A stretch of DNA of 64,000 nucleotides. Source: Streptacidiphilus albus JL83. GTDB lineage: Bacteria; Actinomycetota; Actinomycetes; Streptomycetales; Streptomycetaceae. The position numbers and the translations under genes are program-made. The notes beneath the pieces are model-generated. The model was given only the letters and a program-made list of their open reading frames with translations, was not told where the DNA came from and searched no databases. Of this stretch, positions 17,694 to 26,406 are shown piece after piece; within the stretch, counting starts at the first letter, position 1, and every line of letters begins with the position of its first letter. The DNA is taken from assembly GCF_000744705.1 (NCBI RefSeq), contig NZ_JQML01000001.1, positions 1,860,001 to 1,924,000 of the forward strand, in the 5' to 3' direction.

Positions 17694-19178
17694 GTGACCC
17701 AGATCCCCACGGAATCCAGAGTTACCACCGGCGCCGGCACCGAGGTCCCGGCACCGCCGGCGCCGAAAGGCCTGCTCGACGCCTATTTCAAGATCAGTGC
17801 ACGCGGGTCGACCCTCGCCACCGAGGTCCGCGGCGGCCTGACCACGTTCATGGCGATGGCCTACATCATCGTGCTGAACCCGATCCTGCTGTCCGGCGCG
17901 GACATCAACGGCCACCACCTGTCCGCGAGCCAGGTCACCACCGCCACCGCCCTGGCCGCCGCGGTCACCACCATCGCGATGGGCCTGATCGGCAACGTCC
18001 CGCTGGCCGCAGCCGCCGGCCTGGGCGTCTCGGCCGCGCTCTCGACCATCATCGTCCCGCACTGCTCCTGGTCCGAGGCGTTCGGCTTCTGCGTGATCTA
18101 CGGCGCGCTGATCGTGCTGATGGTCGTGTCCGGCCTCCGCGAGAAGGTCATGAACGGCATACCGCTGCCGCTCAAGCACGCCATCACCATGGGCATCGGC
18201 CTGTTCATCGCCTTCATCGGCCTGGTCAACGCCGGCTTCGTCGGCCGCAACCCGGCCAACCCGGTCCAGCTGGGCACCAACGCCCAGGGGCACCTCGAAG
18301 GCTGGCCGGTCGCGCTGTTCGCCTTCACCCTGCTGCTGATCTTCGTCCTCCAGGCCCGGAAGACCCCGGGCGCGATCCTGATCGGCATCGTCTCCGGCAC
18401 GGTCATCGCCGTCGTGGTCAACGCCCTCGGCTGGGTCTCGGCCGACGCCTGGGGCGGCCCCACCTCCGTCCCGACCCTGCACGGCAGCCCCTTCTCCGCG
18501 CCGAACTTCGGCCTCTTCGGCCATATCAGCGTCTTCGGGGCGTTCAGCAGCGGCAAGGCCGGCATGGGCTTCATCAGCGCCTCGGTCGCGGTCTTCACCC
18601 TGGTCCTGGCCGGCTTCTTCGACGCGATGGCCACCATCATCGGCGTCGGCACCGAGGCCGGGCTGGCCGACGAGCAGGGCCGGATGCCGGGCCTGACCAA
18701 GGCCCTCCTGGTCGACGGCGCCGGCGGGATGATGGGCGGCCTGGCCGGCGCCTCCGGCAACACGGTCTTCGTCGAGTCCGCCACCGGCGTCGGCGAGGGC
18801 GCCCGCACCGGGCTCGCCAGCGTGGTCACCGGCGGCGTGTTCGCACTGATGCTCTTCTTCTCCCCGCTGGCCCAGGTCGTCCCCGGCCAGGTGGCCGCCG
18901 CCGCGCTGGTCGTGGTCGGCTCGATGATGATGGCCCAGGCCCGGCACATCCCCTGGGCGGACCGCGAGATCGCCATCCCGGCCTTCCTGATGTGCGCCGT
19001 GATGCCGATGACCTACTCCATCACCGCCGGTGTCGGTGCGGGCGTCGTCTCCTACGTGGCCATCAAGGCCGGCACCGGGAAGTGGCGCGCGCCGGGCGGA
19101 CTGCTCTGGGGGCTGACCGTGGTCTTCTTGGTCTACTTCTTCATCGGCCCGATCCAGCGCATCCTCGGCGTCCACTGA
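17694..19178 (+). CDS. AzgA-type (NCS2-related) purine permease
   Basis: 494 residues with about 12-13 hydrophobic segments. The opening KISARGSTLATEVRGGLTTFMAMAYIIVLNP is typical of the adenine/guanine/hypoxanthine permease family (COG2252), as is FDAMATIIGVGTEAGL in the middle and SGNTVFVESATGVGEGARTG. It imports purine bases by cation symport. GTG 17694 has GGGAG eight bases upstream; a TTG at 17679 would contain that RBS. Placed between xdhA and xdhC, it supplies xanthine dehydrogenase with substrate. Which base is preferred cannot be read from sequence. Confidence 0.9.
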   Translation: MTQIPTESRVTTGAGTEVPAPPAPKGLLDAYFKISARGSTLATEVRGGLTTFMAMAYIIVLNPILLSGADINGHHLSASQVTTATALAAAVTTIAMGLIGNVPLAAAAGLGVSAALSTIIVPHCSWSEAFGFCVIYGALIVLMVVSGLREKVMNGIPLPLKHAITMGIGLFIAFIGLVNAGFVGRNPANPVQLGTNAQGHLEGWPVALFAFTLLLIFVLQARKTPGAILIGIVSGTVIAVVVNALGWVSADAWGGPTSVPTLHGSPFSAPNFGLFGHISVFGAFSSGKAGMGFISASVAVFTLVLAGFFDAMATIIGVGTEAGLADEQGRMPGLTKALLVDGAGGMMGGLAGASGNTVFVESATGVGEGARTGLASVVTGGVFALMLFFSPLAQVVPGQVAAAALVVVGSMMMAQARHIPWADREIAIPAFLMCAVMPMTYSITAGVGAGVVSYVAIKAGTGKWRAPGGLLWGLTVVFLVYFFIGPIQRILGVH

Positions 19179-19252
19179 CGCCCCGTCCGACCGGGCCCCG
19201 CACGTAGGGCCGTCCCCTCCTCTTCCTCCACCTCCCAGCGAAGGAGCGCGCC

Positions 19253-20416
19253 GTGCAGGACATCGCCGATCAACTCAACGTCTGGCACCGGGCCGGCCGC
19301 GCCTTCGCGGTGGCCACCGTGGTGTCCGTCTCCGGGAGCGCCCCACGCGATCCCGGAGCGGCCCTGGCCGTCGACGGCGGGGGCGAGGCCGTCGGCAGCG
19401 TCTCCGGCGGATGTGTGGAGGGGGCGGTCTACGAGCTCTGCCAGGAGGCGCTGTCCACCGGCGCCGCCTCGCTGCACCGCTTCGGCTTCAGCGACGAGGA
19501 CGCCTTCGCCGTCGGGCTGACCTGCGGCGGCATCATCGACATCTTCGTCCAGCCGGTCGTCCCCGGCGCCGAGCCCGGTCTGGACACCGGCCTCGCCTAC
19601 GTCCACTCCGGCACCCCGGTCGCCCTGGTCCGGGCCGTCGACGGCACCGCGGTCCGGCTCGGCGCCACCCTCGCGGTCACCGCGGACGCCCACCACGGCA
19701 GCCTCGGCCCGGCCGCCGCAGCGCTGGAGCGCGCCGCCGTCCTGCACGCCCGCGCCATGCTCGACGCCGGCCGCAGCGGCCTGTTCACCCTCGCCTCGGA
19801 CGGCCGTCCCTGCGCCCCCGACGGCGACGCCACCGTCACCGCCACCTTCTTCGCCGAGTCCCACGTCCCCGCCCCGCGCATGATCGTCTTCGGCGCCATC
19901 GACTTCGCCGCCGCGGTGGCCCGTGCGGGCGGCTTCCTCGGGTACCACGTCACCGTCTGCGACGCCCGTCCGGTCTTCGCCACCCGGCGCCGCTTCCCCA
20001 CCGCCGAGGAGGTCGTGGTCGACTGGCCGCACCGCTACCTGGAGGCCGAGGCCGAAGCCGGCCGGCTGGACGGCCGCACCGCGCTCTGCGTGCTCACCCA
20101 CGACGCCAAGTTCGACATCCCGCTGCTGGAGCGCGCGCTGCGGATGCCGCTCGGCTTCGTCGGCGCGATGGGCTCCCGGCGCACCCACCACGAGCGGCTG
20201 GACCGGCTCCGCGAGGTCGGCCTCAGCGAGCTGGAACTCTCCCGGCTGCGCTCCCCCATCGGCCTCGACCTGGGCGCGCGCACCCCCGAGGAGACCGCGG
20301 TCGCGGTCGCCGCCGAGATCGTCGCCCACCGCCGGGGCGGCACCTGCCTCCCGCTGAGCTCCCACGGCGGCCCGATCCACCACGACCACGAGGCCCGGCC
20401 CCGCCGGATAGCCTGA
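19253..20416 (+). CDS. xdhC: XdhC, molybdenum cofactor insertion/sulfuration protein
   Basis: 387 residues of the XdhC/CoxI family: N-terminal block ATVVSVSGSAPRDPGAALAV and VSGGCVEGAVYE with the conserved Cys, LTCGGIIDIFVQPV, and a C-terminal Rossmann-like domain (RMIVFGAIDFAAAVARAGGFLGYHVTVCDARP, ending HDAKFDIPLLERAL...FVGAMGSRRTH). In Rhodobacter XdhC binds Moco, promotes its sulfuration and inserts it into xanthine dehydrogenase. GTG 19253 follows AAGGAGCGCGCC. Last gene of the xdh block. Confidence 0.93.
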   Translation: MQDIADQLNVWHRAGRAFAVATVVSVSGSAPRDPGAALAVDGGGEAVGSVSGGCVEGAVYELCQEALSTGAASLHRFGFSDEDAFAVGLTCGGIIDIFVQPVVPGAEPGLDTGLAYVHSGTPVALVRAVDGTAVRLGATLAVTADAHHGSLGPAAAALERAAVLHARAMLDAGRSGLFTLASDGRPCAPDGDATVTATFFAESHVPAPRMIVFGAIDFAAAVARAGGFLGYHVTVCDARPVFATRRRFPTAEEVVVDWPHRYLEAEAEAGRLDGRTALCVLTHDAKFDIPLLERALRMPLGFVGAMGSRRTHHERLDRLREVGLSELELSRLRSPIGLDLGARTPEETAVAVAAEIVAHRRGGTCLPLSSHGGPIHHDHEARPRRIA

Positions 20417-20430
20417 GCCGCCCTCCCCGC

Positions 20431-20480
20431 CACCGGCCCGCACCGGCCCGCACCGCGCCGCACCGGCCGGCACCGGCCCG
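20431..20480. repeat. 10-bp tandem repeat, five units
   Basis: CACCGGCCCG repeats five times head to tail (units 3 and 4 differ at two and one positions) in the 70-bp gap between convergent genes. Its palindromic GGCC cores could act as a terminator. Confidence 0.75.
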
Positions 20481-20486
20481 CTCCGC

Positions 20487-21806
20487 TCACCCGCCGGTGC
20501 GGACCGCGGTGTAGACGACGGTCAGCCGGGGGTCGGCGACCTGCCCGCCCTCGTCCTCGACCAGCGACGCGAGCCGGGTCAGGAACTGCTCGCGGTCGGA
20601 CGGGGCCAGCTCGGCGATGTTCGGGAAGGTCGACCACAGGTCCCGTGCGCTCTGCGGGGTGAGGATCTGCTGCCATTCGACGATCTCGACGGCGACGCCG
20701 TCGAACAGCCCGCCGGCGGTCAACTGCCGCCGCCACCGGTCGGTGTCGAGCACGTGCGAGCGACTGTCCCGGTAGCCGGGTTCGGCCGGCAGCAGGTCGT
20801 GGTAGACGGCGTCGAGCCGGTCGCGGAACGTCGTCGGCCGGTTGGTGTCGCCGAACTCGTTCCACCACGCGGCCAGCCATCCGCCCGGCCGGACCAGCTC
20901 GCCGAGCCTCCTGGTCGACTCGACCGGGTCGAGCCAGTGCAGCGCCGTCGCCGCCACCGCCAGGTCGAATCCGCCGGTGAGCTCGGCGGTCTCGAAGTCG
21001 GCGAGCTCGATCTCCAGCCGGTCGCACCCGTGGGTGGCGGCGAGGACGGCGGCGAGGTGCCGGCCCGGCTCGACCGCGACCACGTCCGCGCCGGCCGCCA
21101 GCAGCGGCCCGGTCGCCAGCCCGGTACCGGCGCCGACCTCCAGCACCCGGGTGCCGGGCCGCAGCCCGCAGCGGTCGGCGAGCAGGTCGAACACCGCTTC
21201 CGGGTAAGGGGGCCGACCGCGCCGGTAGGTGCTGGCGGCGGCGTCGAACGACATCCGGCGGGAGCGGCCCCCGGTGTCCCGGGAATCCGGACAGGTTCGG
21301 CGGGCCGGGACCTGCCCCACCGGGGTCTCCGGCTGCAGGACGTAGCGGTGCAGGGTGACCGGAGCACCGTCCGGGGCGGTCCAGTCCGCCCGGTAGGTGT
21401 CGACCCGTCGCCAACCGGTGCGCTCGTAGAGCGCGATCGCGCCGGACCGCTGGTCGGCGGTGACTTCCAGGACCAGTCCGACGCCCCGCTCGGCCGCCCA
21501 CGTCCGCACCCGGTCGAGCAGCCGGGCCCCCAGGGAGTTGCCGCGCGCCCCGGGCGCGACGAACAGCCGGCCGACCTCGACGACCGCGGCCTCCCCGTCG
21601 ACGGACTGCACCAGCACATGGCCCACCACGACGTCCGCCTCGGCCACCGCGACCCAGGCGCCCGGGCTGCCCGCCGGGCTGAGCCAGCGGGCCGGATCCG
21701 CGGGCCATGCCACGGGGTACCCGTCGGCCTGCTGCACCGCACGCAGTGCCTCGACACAACCGTCCAGGTCGGACGGCTGCCGCTCACGGATTCGGATCTC
21801 TGCCAT
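20487..21806 (-). CDS. GNAT acetyltransferase fused to a class I SAM-dependent methyltransferase
   Basis: 439 residues in two domains. Residues 1-160 are a GNAT domain (RERQPSDLDGCVEALRAVQQ, VEVGRLFVAPGARGNSLGARLL with the acetyl-CoA loop, ALYERTGWRRVDTY). After a basic linker, residues about 185-439 are a methyltransferase: RVLEVGAGTGLATGPLLAAGA is motif I, VVAVEPG the ribose-binding acidic strand, FDLAVAATALHWLDP motif IV. The second domain starts MSFDAAASTYRRGRP, exactly like stand-alone enzymes, so this looks like a recent gene fusion. ATG 21806. Substrates unknown. Convergent with xdhC. Confidence 0.85.
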   Translation of the reverse strand: MAEIRIRERQPSDLDGCVEALRAVQQADGYPVAWPADPARWLSPAGSPGAWVAVAEADVVVGHVLVQSVDGEAAVVEVGRLFVAPGARGNSLGARLLDRVRTWAAERGVGLVLEVTADQRSGAIALYERTGWRRVDTYRADWTAPDGAPVTLHRYVLQPETPVGQVPARRTCPDSRDTGGRSRRMSFDAAASTYRRGRPPYPEAVFDLLADRCGLRPGTRVLEVGAGTGLATGPLLAAGADVVAVEPGRHLAAVLAATHGCDRLEIELADFETAELTGGFDLAVAATALHWLDPVESTRRLGELVRPGGWLAAWWNEFGDTNRPTTFRDRLDAVYHDLLPAEPGYRDSRSHVLDTDRWRRQLTAGGLFDGVAVEIVEWQQILTPQSARDLWSTFPNIAELAPSDREQFLTRLASLVEDEGGQVADPRLTVVYTAVRTGG

Positions 21807-22232
21807 CCGGCGATGGTAGCCAGTGCGCGGAAGCGTCGACCGCGGGACCGGTGGATGGCGGGCGGACCGCCGGGAGGTAAATGGTTGTGGAGGTCCGGAG
21901 TTGACCCTCCCGGAGCCGTTGACGCCGGTGTCGGGGGCGCTGTAGAAAATGCCCCGACAGCGCGCCCATGCCGCTGCACGGCCGCCCCCGCACCTGAGGT
22001 GATTGTGGTACCCACGGAACGCGGTCGCTGCGCACCCCCGCCGTCCCCACCGTTACCGCACGGTGTTCCCGCGATCTGACGGACCGGCCGCAGCACCCCC
22101 CTGCCGCCCCGGCCGTCCCCTCCCGGTTCCAGCCCCCACCGACGGCCCCGGCGCCGCACCGGCCGCCCCCGCGCGCCGGTCGGCGGGCGCCGCTGCCGCG
22201 GCATGCCTCCCCCGCATCGCACTGGAGAACTC
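21807..22232. other. Divergent intergenic region upstream of the phospholipase gene
   Basis: 426 bp without a gene. It holds a candidate promoter (21919-21948) overlapped by a hairpin. The remainder (22050-22200) is Pro/Ala-type C-rich sequence with no feature I can support. Confidence 0.5.
21919..21959 (+). promoter_or_regulatory. Candidate promoter and overlapping hairpin upstream of the phospholipase gene
   Basis: TTGACG (21919-21924) and TAGAAA (21943-21948) are 18 bases apart, close to vegetative-type boxes. TGTCGGGGGC (21929-21938) pairs with GCCCCGACA (21951-21959) across the -10 region. Distance to the coding start is long (about 270 bp). Confidence 0.35.
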
Positions 22233-24305
22233 GTGTCCCCCCTCACTCGTCGTACCTTCCTCGGCTCGGCCGCGGCCCTCGGGGCCGCACTGGGCCTGGA
22301 GAGCGTCTCCGGCCTCTCCCCCCGCGCCGAAGCCGCCACCACCGGCACCATCACCGACGTCCAGCACGTCGTGGTGCTGATGCAGGAGAACCGCAGCTTC
22401 GACCACTACTTCGGCAGCCTCCAGGGCGTGCGCGGCTTCGCCGACCGCTCCGCCATCGCCGTCGCGGGCGGCTACTCGGTCTTCGACCAGCCCAACGGAT
22501 CCGCCCGGCAGTACCCCTGGCAGTTGAGCGACACCGCCGCCGCCGACAGCCAGACCCCGGAGATCCTGGCGCAGTGCGACGGCTCGCTGGACCACGGCTG
22601 GTCCACCCAGCACGAGGCGTGGGACAGCGGCAAGATGGACGACTGGGTCTCGGCCAAGGGCTCGGTGCGGACCATGGGCTACCTGGACCGCTCCGACATC
22701 CCGTTCCACTACGCCCTGGCCGACGCCTACACCGTCTGCGACGCCTACCACTGCTCGATCCTCAGCGCGACCGGCCCCAACCGGACGTACCTGTGGAGCG
22801 GGATGATCGACCCGACCGGCACCGCCGGCGGCCCCGCCTACGACGGCGGCTCGGAGAGCGGCCTGAAGTGGCAGACCTACGCCGAGACCCTGCAGAACGC
22901 CGGGGTCAGCTGGAAGGTCTACCAGAACGCGAGCGACAACTTCAGCGACAACGGCTTGGCGTTCTTCAGCCAGTTCGCCGACGCCGCCACCGGCAGCACG
23001 CTGTACGAGCGGGGCATGGCCTCGGTCCCGTCCACCGGCAACACCCCGGTGGACATCGCCAACGCCATCGCGGCCGACGCCAAGGCGGGCACCCTGCCCC
23101 AGGTCTCCTGGGTGGTGGCCAACCAGAACACCAGCGAGCACCCCGACGCCCCTCCCGGCAACGGCGCCTACTTCATCGACCTGGTGCTGCAGGCCCTGGC
23201 GAGCAACAGCGCCGTGCTCGACTCCACCGTGCTGTTCCTCAACTACGACGAGAACGACGGCTTCTTCGACCACGTCCCGCCGCCGGCCGCGCCCTCCGGG
23301 ACGACCGGGGAGTTCTACGACGGCGTCAATGTCGGGCTCGGCTTCCGCGTCCCGATGGTGGTCGTCTCGCCCTGGTCGCGCGGCGGCTGGGTCGACTCCC
23401 AGGTGTACGACCACACCTCGGTCATCCGGTTCATGGAGAGCTGGACCACCGCGCTGGGCACCCCCGCCCTCTGCCCCAACATCAGCGCCTGGCGCCGCGA
23501 GGTCTGCGGCGACCTGACCGGCGCCTTCAACTTCGCGAGCCCGGTCTACGGCCTGCCGACGACGCTGCCGAGCACCGCCATCGTCATGTCCCAGCCGGAC
23601 TGCGACCCGCTGCCCGACCCCGGTCCGGAGACCAACGCCCTGCCGACGCAGGAGTCCGGCACCCGCCCGGCCCGCGCGCTGCCGTACCAGCCCAACGGCT
23701 CGGTGGACCACTTCGAGTTCGACGCCAGCAACAAGATCCTGCTCTGGCTGAAGATGTCCAACGAGGGCGCGGTCGCCACCAGCGCAGCGCACTTCGCCGT
23801 CTACGCCAACGCCAACCGCAGCGGCGGGCCGTGGCAGTACACCGTCCCCGCCTACAACGCCTCCACCCAGACCAACGGCACGGCCGGCGACTACTACAAC
23901 ATCGGCTCCGGCTACGGCAACGGCGCCTACGACTTCACCATGATCGGCCCCAACCGCTTCCTGCGGCACTTCGCCGGCAACGCCACCACCATCGGCAAGA
24001 ACCTGGAGACCACCAGCTCCTACGCGGTCACCAGCAGCACCGGCGACCTGGCGGTCTGGTTCACCATGACCAACGCCGCCGCCTCCGGCAAGAGCGCCGT
24101 CTTCACCATCACCTCCAACAACTACCGCAGCGACGGCCCCTGGACCTACACCGTCCCGGCCGGCGGCAGCGCCTCCGACTACTTCAACGCCGTGGCCTAC
24201 TGCAACGGCTGGTACGACTTCACCGTCACCAACAGTCTCGACTCCTCCTGGTCCCGCCGCTTCACCGGCCACCTGGAGACCGGCAGCAGCAGCATCACCG
24301 GCTGA
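22233..24305 (+). CDS. Tat-exported phosphatidylcholine-type phospholipase C
   Basis: 690 residues. The N-terminus SPLTRRTFLGSAAALGAALGL carries a twin-arginine signal. The phosphoesterase domain (PF04185) follows: VVVLMQENRSFDHYFGSLQG with the nucleophilic region, DAYHCSI, and FLNYDENDGFFDHVPPP with metal-binding Asp/His. Two C-terminal DUF756-type domains (about 495-590 and 595-690) complete the standard bacterial phospholipase C layout. It cleaves the head group of extracellular phospholipids, releasing phosphate. GTG 22233 follows CTGGAGAACTC. Such genes are often phosphate-controlled; I saw no certain PHO box. Confidence 0.93.
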   Translation: MSPLTRRTFLGSAAALGAALGLESVSGLSPRAEAATTGTITDVQHVVVLMQENRSFDHYFGSLQGVRGFADRSAIAVAGGYSVFDQPNGSARQYPWQLSDTAAADSQTPEILAQCDGSLDHGWSTQHEAWDSGKMDDWVSAKGSVRTMGYLDRSDIPFHYALADAYTVCDAYHCSILSATGPNRTYLWSGMIDPTGTAGGPAYDGGSESGLKWQTYAETLQNAGVSWKVYQNASDNFSDNGLAFFSQFADAATGSTLYERGMASVPSTGNTPVDIANAIAADAKAGTLPQVSWVVANQNTSEHPDAPPGNGAYFIDLVLQALASNSAVLDSTVLFLNYDENDGFFDHVPPPAAPSGTTGEFYDGVNVGLGFRVPMVVVSPWSRGGWVDSQVYDHTSVIRFMESWTTALGTPALCPNISAWRREVCGDLTGAFNFASPVYGLPTTLPSTAIVMSQPDCDPLPDPGPETNALPTQESGTRPARALPYQPNGSVDHFEFDASNKILLWLKMSNEGAVATSAAHFAVYANANRSGGPWQYTVPAYNASTQTNGTAGDYYNIGSGYGNGAYDFTMIGPNRFLRHFAGNATTIGKNLETTSSYAVTSSTGDLAVWFTMTNAAASGKSAVFTITSNNYRSDGPWTYTVPAGGSASDYFNAVAYCNGWYDFTVTNSLDSSWSRRFTGHLETGSSSITG

Positions 24306-24649
24306 CGCCGCCGCGCACGGCAACGGGCCCGCCGTCTCCGGCGGGCCCGTTCCGTTAGGCCGCTCAGGAGCGCCGGTCGGCCGAGCCGCTCAGGAGACCC
24401 TGGTCCAGCGGCGGCGGCGCCGCTCCAGCCCCGCCGCGACCAGCCGCCAACCGGTGCTGCTCATGACTCCCCCGTCCGTCCCCACAGCTGGGGCCCCTGG
24501 GGGAAGTATTCGCCATTGACCGGAGAGTGGCGCCTCCTGCGCCGAGTCAACCAACAGGAGGTGTGTGTGGTGCAAGAGTTGACAGAAAATGGATCGGAGA
24601 CGACGGAATCTCCTGAGGCCCGGGGAAACCAGCGAGTAAGGTCGAATGC
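24306..24649. other. Intergenic region: terminator and untranslated sequence
   Basis: 344 bp. Contains the terminator at 24322-24351 and possible mini-ORFs: minus strand 24464 to 24390 (24 residues, SSTGWRLVAAGLERRRRRWT) behind GGGGGAG, and a plus-strand frame behind AGGAGG near 24547 that runs into the next gene out of frame. Neither has family support. Confidence 0.4.
24322..24351 (+). terminator. Strong terminator after the phospholipase gene
   Basis: AACGGGCCCGCCG pairs perfectly with CGGCGGGCCCGTT around four bases, 17 bp after the stop, and is followed by CCGTTAGG. Confidence 0.85.
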
Positions 24650-25348
24650 ATGCTTGCGCCACAGGGGACTCCTTCCGCCGTCGTGTTCGACTTCTACGGC
24701 ACACTCACGCCGAGCACGCCCGACGAGGTGTGGGAGGAGCACGCGGCCCGGAGCGCCGATGCGATCGGGATCGACCCGGACGCGTGGCGCGCCGCGCTGG
24801 ACCGCTCCTTCCCCGACCGGGCGGCCGGACGGCTGGGCGACCTGCCGGCCACCTTCCGGATCCTGGCGCTGCGCCTGGGCGTCGTCCCGCCGGAGGAGGA
24901 CCTGCTGGCGGCCTGCGCCGCCCGGCTGGCGGCCCAGCGGGAGCTGTTCGTGCTGCGCCCGGAGGCCGGGGCCGTCCTGGCCGAGCTGCGCCGACGCGGC
25001 CTCCGGATCGGCGTGCTGAGCGACTGCACGGTGGAACTCGCGGAGAGCTGGGCGGAGTTGCCGCTGGCCGGGATGGTGGACGCCCGGGTGCTGTCCTGCG
25101 AGGAGGGCCGGCGCAAGCCCGACCCCGAGCTCTTCCGGCTGATCGCCGAGCGGCTGGGGGTGAAGCCCGAGGACTGCCTCTATGTCGGGGACGGCGGCGG
25201 GCAGGAACTGACCGGCGCCGGCGGCGCCGGGATGCGCGCCTACCTGCTCAGGGCCGCCGACTGGGCGGAGAACCACGCCCACGCCCGCGAGGACGACTGG
25301 GCCGGCCCCGAACTCGGCTCGCTCGATGACGTGCTGTCGCTGGTCTGA
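24650..25348 (+). CDS. HAD-superfamily hydrolase
   Basis: 232 residues. Motif I VVFDFYGTLTP has the nucleophilic Asp with Tyr at the +2 position, as in haloacid-dehalogenase-type members; motif II is LSDCT, motif III is the Lys in GRRKPDPELF, motif IV is VGDGGGQEL. A helical cap lies between residues 20 and 85. It probably hydrolyses a phosphate ester or a small acid; the substrate is unknown. ATG 24650 has a weak upstream GTAAGG. Convergent with the VOC gene, separated by a perfect palindrome. Confidence 0.85.
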   Translation: MLAPQGTPSAVVFDFYGTLTPSTPDEVWEEHAARSADAIGIDPDAWRAALDRSFPDRAAGRLGDLPATFRILALRLGVVPPEEDLLAACAARLAAQRELFVLRPEAGAVLAELRRRGLRIGVLSDCTVELAESWAELPLAGMVDARVLSCEEGRRKPDPELFRLIAERLGVKPEDCLYVGDGGGQELTGAGGAGMRAYLLRAADWAENHAHAREDDWAGPELGSLDDVLSLV

Positions 25349-25450
25349 ACCCCGACCGGCCGTTCACCTGTGGGTCAGCAGGCCCCCTGGGCTCATTGGG
25401 CTGATGGGCATGATTCTGGAGCCCTCGTCCGCCCGGGCGAGGGCGTCACG

Positions 25451-25480
25451 ACGCACCGGCCGAGCGCTCGGCCGGTGCGT
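25451..25480. terminator. Perfect 30-bp palindrome between convergent genes
   Basis: Two 15-base arms (ACGCACCGGCCGAGC and its exact complement) meet without a spacer. Position between two convergent stops points to a bidirectional terminator. Confidence 0.7.
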
Positions 25481-25529
25481 ACCCCTCCGACAGCCGGGCC
25501 GCCGACCCGGGGCCGTCAGCCCGGGGCCG

Positions 25530-26300
25530 TCAGCCCGGGGTGCTGACGGCGATCACCGCGAAGACCGCGCCCCACGGGTCGCTGACCGTGGCCATCCGGC
25601 CGACCGGGGTGTCCTTCGCCGGCATCAGCACATCCGCGCCGCGCTTGACCGCGGCGTCGACGGTGCTGTCCACGTCGTCCACGGAGAAGTAGGTCAGCCA
25701 GTGCGAGGGGACGTCCGGGAGGAACGGCGGGTCCGTCATCTGCTGCATGCCGCCCACCGGCCGACCGTCGATCCGGAACTCCTCGTAGCCCGGCATCGCC
25801 TCGCCGTAGCCGGCGCCGAAGACCGAGTGGTAGAAGGCCATGGCCGAGTTCACGTCCCGGGTGTTGCACTCGTTCCAGACCAGCGCGCCCGGCTCGTTGA
25901 CCAGTTGGGCGCCGATGAAGTCCCGGTGCCCCCAGACGCCGAACACCGCGCCGGAGGGGTCCGCTGCGACGAACATGCTGCCGAGCGTCAGCACGTCCAT
26001 GACCGGCGTCATCGGCGTGCCGCCGGCCTCCTTCACCGCCGCGAGCGTGGCCCTGGCGTCGGCGCTGGCCAGGTAGGTGGTCCAGACGGTCGGGGCGCCC
26101 TCGGCCATGACCGGGCCGATCCCGGCCACCGGCAGGCCGAGCTTGGTGCAGACGGCGTAGCCGCCGGTCTCGTCCGAGCCGACCTCGCCCTCCCAGCCGA
26201 ACAGGTCCCGGTAGAAGTCGAGCGCGGCCTGCTGGTCGGGGACCATCAGGTCGACCCAGCAGGGGGTGCCGGGCGCATAGGGTGCGGTGACCTTGGGCAT
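25530..26300 (-). CDS. Two-domain VOC (glyoxalase/dioxygenase fold) protein
   Basis: 256 residues with two VOC domains, 1-125 (TPCWVDLMVPDQQAALDFYRDLFGW ... AADPSGAVFGVWG) and 135-256 (VWNECNTRDVNSAMAFYHSVFG ... VSDPWGAVFAVIA). Similar proteins in Streptomyces are annotated as hydroxylases or bleomycin-resistance-like; few canonical metal ligands are obvious, so the activity is open. ATG 26300 has GGAGG six bases upstream; longer upstream reading lacks one. Its stop lies in a duplicated 14-bp sequence (CCCGGGGCCGTCAG). It follows katA by about 106 bp on the same strand. Confidence 0.82.
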   Translation of the reverse strand: MPKVTAPYAPGTPCWVDLMVPDQQAALDFYRDLFGWEGEVGSDETGGYAVCTKLGLPVAGIGPVMAEGAPTVWTTYLASADARATLAAVKEAGGTPMTPVMDVLTLGSMFVAADPSGAVFGVWGHRDFIGAQLVNEPGALVWNECNTRDVNSAMAFYHSVFGAGYGEAMPGYEEFRIDGRPVGGMQQMTDPPFLPDVPSHWLTYFSVDDVDSTVDAAVKRGADVLMPAKDTPVGRMATVSDPWGAVFAVIAVSTPG

Positions 26301-26406
26301 CGTGGCCTCCGAGGGCGAGTGGACGGATGGGCGGGGGCAGGCCACTGCGGACCGGCCTGCCCCCACTCTTCACCGCTCGCGGTCGCCCCGCTACCGGAGC
26401 GCCCGG

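Noticed and set aside
21900..21935. PHO box upstream of the phospholipase gene
   Set aside because: Two GTTGACSCY-like half-repeats occur but spacing is not the 11-bp direct-repeat pattern.
24390..24464. 24-codon minus-strand ORF after GGGGGAG
   Set aside because: RBS spacing is too short and no family or second signal supports it; mentioned only in the gap entry.
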